Source of the DNA: Chloroflexota bacterium
Lineage (GTDB): Bacteria > Chloroflexota > Dehalococcoidia > Lucifugimonadales > Lucifugimonadaceae
Direction: 5' to 3'
Assembly (NCBI GenBank): GCA_029262715.1
Contig: JAJCYX010000340.1
Coordinates: 1 to 9,290 of the forward strand
DNA length: 9,290 nt
Below are positions 6,592 through 9,290 of the stretch, piece by piece. Within the stretch, counting starts at the first letter, position 1. Every line of letters starts with the position of its first letter. A program made the position numbers and the translations under genes. A model generated the notes under the pieces. It was not told the DNA's origin. It was given only the letters and a program-made list of their open reading frames with translations, and made no database searches.

Positions 6592-7428
6592 CTAGAAAAT
6601 CACGAAGCTTGTACCGATGAAACTCAGCCCAAGGCGTTCAGCGACTCTCTGGGAGGAGGTGTTTGAGTTGCTGGTGCTGTAGAAACGCATTCGGTTTTGC
6701 AGGTCAGGATGTCTCGCCCATCCCGATACCGCAGCCGCAGCAAATCCGCGGCCTCGAAGATCAGGGACAGTAACGATTCCCGACTCCGCTCCATGGTCAC
6801 CAAGTCGTGCGGTGAACCCGACAGAAGCGATTCGGTTTTCGTGCATCGCAAAACACCACGGCTTCCAGAATTCCTCAACTGCAGAGAAGCCCAGTTCGAT
6901 AAGACCATCTGGCAATCCGTCGACCCGTAGATCGTCGATCTTGCGATCTCCTTCTGGCGTTCCAGAACAGATCAATTCGACGCCATGTGAGTACTCGTAC
7001 TCTGCTGGGAACAGGAACATCACACCCGAAGTGTGTCGCTCGATCGGCGATGCAGATGCCAGAAGCCTGACGTATTCATCTCTGTGGATTGGCTCGCTGC
7101 TCCGGTTATATAGCGTCGGTTCTGAAGCAACAAGCTCAACAAGCTGCGCAACAGTGTCCCGGACAACATCTGATCTCGTACGGAAAACGTTCCCCGACTC
7201 GAAGCCATAGACAAGCATCCGCGGCCCTGGCGATTTTTCGGGGTCGTTCTGTCGGATGATCCGGTCCTGCTCGTCACTCACAAGTCCGGTCTCTAGCTTG
7301 GCAGTAACGAGCTTAGAATTTCCATTGTCGATGTTCATGAGGTGATGGAGGGACAGTACACGGTCATGGGCTAATGCGGAGATTGCCGGGTTCGGCGCTA
7401 ACGCCGCTAGCGACACCCTTCCGGACAT
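6592..7428 (-). CDS. GNAT family acyltransferase with a long N-terminal region
   Basis: A 278-residue protein whose C-terminal third is a GCN5-related N-acetyltransferase domain. WCFAMHENRIASVGF (191-205) is followed by a strand ending IVTVPDLRGRGFA (218-230), the acetyl-CoA-binding V-x-x-x-R-G-R-G-F-A motif, an amphipathic helix, and the closing N-x-S-S-Q-R-V-A-E-R-L-G-L (256-268) typical of GNAT proteins. The first 180 residues look like a separate N-terminal domain that I do not recognise, perhaps substrate-binding. The ATG at 7428 has GGAG about 11 nt upstream; an internal ATG at residue 31 has no ribosome site, so I keep the longer start. The acceptor is unknown. It is the first gene of a likely operon with the DUF1028 gene and is divergent from the EamA transporter. 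Confidence 0.78.
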   Translation of the reverse strand: MSGRVSLAALAPNPAISALAHDRVLSLHHLMNIDNGNSKLVTAKLETGLVSDEQDRIIRQNDPEKSPGPRMLVYGFESGNVFRTRSDVVRDTVAQLVELVASEPTLYNRSSEPIHRDEYVRLLASASPIERHTSGVMFLFPAEYEYSHGVELICSGTPEGDRKIDDLRVDGLPDGLIELGFSAVEEFWKPWCFAMHENRIASVGFTARLGDHGAESGIVTVPDLRGRGFAAAAVSGWARHPDLQNRMRFYSTSNSNTSSQRVAERLGLSFIGTSFVIF

Positions 7429-7447
7429 GTATGATCTGGCTCCATAC
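7429..7447. promoter_or_regulatory. Inverted repeat in the 52-nt divergent gap
   Basis: GTATG (7429-7433) and CATAC (7443-7447) form a 5-bp inverted repeat with a 9-nt spacer, covering the ribosome site of the GNAT gene and lying between two divergent starts. It could be an operator shared by both genes. Short repeats like this occur by chance, so confidence is low. Confidence 0.25.
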
Positions 7448-7480
7448 CGCTACCCGAACCCGGCAACACACTGAACGCCT

Positions 7481-8386
7481 TTGAACGACTGGATACTGCC
7501 GGCGCTGCTCAGCCCAATGCTCTTTGCGGTTGTCACGCTCATCGATAAACGGATACTTTCTGAGTTCCGCATTCCGTTGCCCAGCTTCAACCTATTCGTT
7601 GGAGCCAGCCAGGGCGCTATCGGCACAATAGTCCTGCTCACAGCCCCCGGTGAAGGGCTAACGGCGCTTACCGTAGTCTCAGCGCTCGGAATCGGCGTCA
7701 TGCAGGGCATCGGCCTCACGTTCATGTTCTGGATGCTGAAGCGAGAAGACCCTTCACGTGTCATCCCCGCGATGCAGACCAGTCCGATATTCGTCGCACT
7801 CCTAGCGTGGCCCATATTCGGAGAAAGCCTCAGCGGATACCAGTGGCTCGCAGTCGTGCTGGCCGTCAGTGGCGGCATGCTGGCATCGCTCGGCACCAGC
7901 GGTACCACCGGTTCGTACGGTTTCAGACCCGTCTATCTCGTCCTACTGATAAGCGCCTTGCTTATGGCCGGATCCCAGCTGCTCACAAAGTCGATCACTG
8001 ACGATCTTGCAACACAGCAGATAGTCGGTTTTCGAGGCATTGGGCTGTTCATCGTGATGTGGACGATTTTCGCCCGCCGCTCATCGCTCTTAGGCCTTCG
8101 CATATTCCTGTCCAAACCTCGACAAGCACCGTGGCTTTTGCTTTCCGAAGGAGCGATGCCGTTTGCAGGCCATCTGCTCATTACGACGGCCATTGGACGC
8201 GGCCCCGTTGGGCTTGTCGCAGCGGTGTCGGGCTCAAGGCCAATTTTCGTGTTCAGCCTCAGCTATATCGGCTCTCGGCTAGCTCCGAGCTACATTTTTG
8301 AGAAACTGACGGGCCGAGATCTGGCAACGAAGCTTGCTTCAGCGGTGCTAGTAGTAACAGCAATTGCGCTGGCTTCGACTGTATGA
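7481..8386 (+). CDS. EamA/DMT-family transporter
   Basis: A 301-residue integral membrane protein of the drug/metabolite transporter (DMT) superfamily with two EamA repeats. About ten hydrophobic segments are visible, near residues 6-24, 36-55, 62-82, 96-115, 121-137, 151-168, 182-197, 217-238, 242-265 and 282-300. The first EamA repeat ends with SRVIPAMQTSPIFVALLAW then FGESLSGYQWLAVVLAVSG, the usual segment 4/5 pattern; the second ends with GPVGLVAAVSGSRPIFVFSL. Members export or import amino acids, sugars and other small metabolites; substrate cannot be told from sequence. The start is TTG: an in-frame TGA lies at 7472-7474, so no earlier start is possible, and the next ATG (residue 13) would cut into the first membrane segment. 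No clear Shine-Dalgarno is seen. It is divergent from the GNAT gene across 52 nt and followed by a candidate terminator. Confidence 0.88.
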   Translation: MNDWILPALLSPMLFAVVTLIDKRILSEFRIPLPSFNLFVGASQGAIGTIVLLTAPGEGLTALTVVSALGIGVMQGIGLTFMFWMLKREDPSRVIPAMQTSPIFVALLAWPIFGESLSGYQWLAVVLAVSGGMLASLGTSGTTGSYGFRPVYLVLLISALLMAGSQLLTKSITDDLATQQIVGFRGIGLFIVMWTIFARRSSLLGLRIFLSKPRQAPWLLLSEGAMPFAGHLLITTAIGRGPVGLVAAVSGSRPIFVFSLSYIGSRLAPSYIFEKLTGRDLATKLASAVLVVTAIALASTV

Positions 8387-8387
8387 A

Positions 8388-8424
8388 CAGCAGCGAGCTG
8401 CGTTGTGCCGCGTGCGGCGTTTTT
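8388..8424 (+). terminator. Candidate Rho-independent terminator after the EamA gene
   Basis: A stem CAGC-AGCGA-GCTG (8388-8400) is followed by a second, GC-rich hairpin, GCCG-CGTG-CGGC (8407-8418), and then GTTTTT (8419-8424). The second hairpin plus T-run, about 20 nt past the transporter stop, fits an intrinsic terminator, although the stem is short. Confidence 0.45.
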
Positions 8425-8451
8425 CGGTCGGGATTGAGTAACCGCGAATTG

Positions 8452-8526
8452 TCATCCCGACCGCAGCGGAGGGATCTGACCCAGGCACGCGGTCACCCGG
8501 GAGACTCTGAATCAAGTTCAGAATGA
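8452..8526. repeat. Palindromic interspersed-repeat element (TCATYCYGA type)
   Basis: A 75-bp non-coding element with related ends: it begins TCATCCCGACCGCAGCGG and the reverse complement of its right end begins TCATTCTGAACTTGATTC. Each arm is itself palindromic: CCGC-A-GCGG on the left and TCTGAA-TCAAG-TTCAGA (8506-8522) on the right. Elements with TCATTCTGAAC / GGATCT-type ends are scattered through many bacterial genomes and are often miscalled as small genes; here a 90-codon minus-strand frame crosses it. It resembles a non-autonomous mobile repeat, without any protein gene of its own. Mobility is inferred. Confidence 0.6.
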
Positions 8527-8534
8527 CGAGTAAT

Positions 8535-8602
8535 CCCCCTCTTCCAGATTCGGGTGCCCTCTGGGCGCGGGTCAGGGTGAGGGTCGTTTCGTCGTGAAGG
8601 GG
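8535..8602. repeat. Possible second repeat, GGGTCAGGGTGAGGGTC type
   Basis: Directly after the first element lies a stretch with CCCTCTGGGCGCGGGTC and then AGGGTGAGGGTCG (8558-8586), bounded by CCCCCTCTTC on the left (8535-8544) and GTGAAGGGGC on the right, loosely inverted ends. This style of GC-skewed, partly palindromic sequence (CCCTCACCCTGACCC on the other strand) is common as an intergenic repeat in environmental bacterial genomes. No coding signal is seen. Confidence 0.35.
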
Positions 8603-8640
8603 CGATGGCGTCACTATCACTTGAATATCTCAACAGAGCC

Positions 8641-8658
8641 AATCAAATTCAAAATGAC
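8641..8658. repeat. Decayed copy of the right arm of the upstream repeat
   Basis: AATCAAATTCAAAATGAC matches AATCAAGTTCAGAATGAC at 8510-8527 at 16 of 18 positions; both changes are G to A. The changes destroy the TCTGAA/TTCAGA hairpin, as expected for a mutated relic of the same repeat family. Confidence 0.4.
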
Positions 8659-8679
8659 CATCCCAACTCGCTAAGCCAC

Positions 8680-9290
8680 CTAACCTTGTGCCAGTGCGGC
8701 ATGCGCTGCAGCGATTCTGGCTACCGGGATCCGGTAGGGCGAGCAGCTGACATACGAAACACCGAGCCTGTGAGCAATCGCTATCGACTCCGGGTTGCCG
8801 CCGTGCTCTCCGCAGATGCCAATGCCAAGATCAGGCTTAACCTCTCGGCCCCACCTGATCGCCATATCCATCACACGGGCAACGCCCATCTCATCCAGGA
8901 TCGTAAACGGGTTGTCCTGTAGTAGCCCCTGCTCAAGATAGGTGTTCAGGAACTTCTTCTCAGCATCCTCGCGGCTGAACGAGAACACAGCCTGCGTCAG
9001 GTCATTCGTGCCGAACGAGAAGAAATCGGTGTGCTCAGCAAGCCTGTCCGCCCGCATGCACGCCCTCACCGTCTCCAACATCACACCCACCTTCAGCCCT
9101 GCATGGTCAATGTGCTCCTTGACCACTATCGCCTCGCGCTGGCTGATCACCTGCGGAATCATCAACCTCACATCGGCAGGAACCTCCGCCCTCGCCTCCT
9201 GAATAGCGTCAACCTGCATGTTGTACAGACCCGGCAGGGAGATACCCAGGCGAACGCCACGATGCCCCATCATCGGATTCACCTCAGCCA
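8680..9290 (-). CDS. ppdK: Pyruvate phosphate dikinase, C-terminal part (5' end outside window)
   Basis: The C-terminal PEP/pyruvate-binding TIM-barrel part of pyruvate, phosphate dikinase, which interconverts pyruvate, ATP and phosphate with PEP, AMP and pyrophosphate in the cytoplasm. The visible 200 or so residues contain NPMMGHRGVRLGISLPGLY, then VGVMLETVRAC, DFFSFGTNDLTQAVFSFSR, YLEQGLL, GIGICGEHGGNPESIA (with the catalytic Cys of the CGEHGG motif) and SYVSCSPYRIPVARIAAAHA up to the TAG stop. This order is diagnostic for PPDK and separates it from PEP synthase. The GTG at 9280-9282 is not a start: the frame continues to the right edge as Ala-Glu-Val before NPMMGHRG, matching the conserved upstream sequence of the family. 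The rest of the gene, with the ATP-grasp and phosphohistidine domains, must lie beyond 9290. It converges with the EamA gene. Confidence 0.93.
   Translation of the reverse strand, partial: AEVNPMMGHRGVRLGISLPGLYNMQVDAIQEARAEVPADVRLMIPQVISQREAIVVKEHIDHAGLKVGVMLETVRACMRADRLAEHTDFFSFGTNDLTQAVFSFSREDAEKKFLNTYLEQGLLQDNPFTILDEMGVARVMDMAIRWGREVKPDLGIGICGEHGGNPESIAIAHRLGVSYVSCSPYRIPVARIAAAHAALAQG

Larger units (their letters stand above)
8387..8679. other. Non-coding intergenic region rich in repeats
   Basis: This 293-nt gap between the convergent transporter and pyruvate phosphate dikinase genes holds the candidate terminator and the repeat elements listed separately. I see no supported gene in it; the short frames across it follow the repeat and have no ribosome site that I trust. 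Confidence 0.6.

Noticed and set aside
8348..8620. 90-codon minus-strand frame over the repeat region
   Set aside because: Its translation (VILNLIQSLPG, GSDPSAAVGMTI) is the familiar product of reading the TCATYCYGA-type repeat as protein; it overlaps the transporter 3' end and is not a gene.
8452..8658. CRISPR-like array in the repeat region
   Set aside because: Repeat copies are inverted or decayed with irregular spacing, there are no regular spacers and no cas genes.
9280..9282. GTG as the start of the pyruvate phosphate dikinase gene
   Set aside because: It lies within a conserved motif (Ala-Glu-Val-NPMMGHRG) and the frame is open to the right edge; a 200-aa protein would lack most of the enzyme.

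Overview
This window is a gene-dense stretch of bacterial chromosome, GC-moderate by eye (mid-50s percent). It has ordinary metabolic genes, no tRNA or rRNA gene, and no transposase, phage gene or CRISPR array that I can see. The mix of families (AcoX-type kinase-fold protein, secernin-type C69 peptidase, DUF1028 protein, SQR-like flavoprotein, pyruvate phosphate dikinase), the frequent GTG/TTG starts and a TCATYCYGA-type interspersed repeat would fit a Chloroflexota (Dehalococcoidia/SAR202-like) or similar environmental genome. That placement is an impression only; no marker gene fixes it.

Layout from left to right. An AcoX/ATP-NAD-kinase-like gene enters from beyond the left edge and is followed 14 nt later by an extended SDR (NAD-dependent epimerase/dehydratase), both on +. 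They meet, tail to tail with a 1-nt gap, a minus-strand pair: an SQR/flavocytochrome-c-type FAD oxidoreductase and, 203 nt downstream of it, a 99-aa protein resembling dimeric alpha/beta-barrel (ABM/NIPSNAP-like) proteins. Divergent from the oxidoreductase across about 250 nt is a + strand pair joined by an ATGA overlap: a secernin-like C69 Ntn-hydrolase and an inositol-monophosphatase-fold protein with two metal-ligand positions replaced. These converge on a minus-strand pair, a GNAT acetyltransferase followed by a DUF1028 protein. The GNAT gene is divergent from an EamA/DMT transporter across a 52-nt gap. After the transporter come a candidate terminator and about 290 nt of non-coding DNA with palindromic repeats. 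Last is the C-terminal part of pyruvate phosphate dikinase (minus strand), cut by the right edge.

How the genes might work together is inference. The middle of the window holds two unrelated amide/peptide-type Ntn-hydrolase families (C69 and DUF1028), a GNAT enzyme and a metabolite transporter, which would suit uptake, processing or export of small amides or peptides. The most unusual single gene is the IMPase-fold protein, whose DPxDGT motif reads DPLCGT and whose WDxAAG motif reads VHVAAG. I found no strong sign of a wholly new multi-gene system; the coupled C69/variant-IMPase pair is the best candidate for something undescribed.
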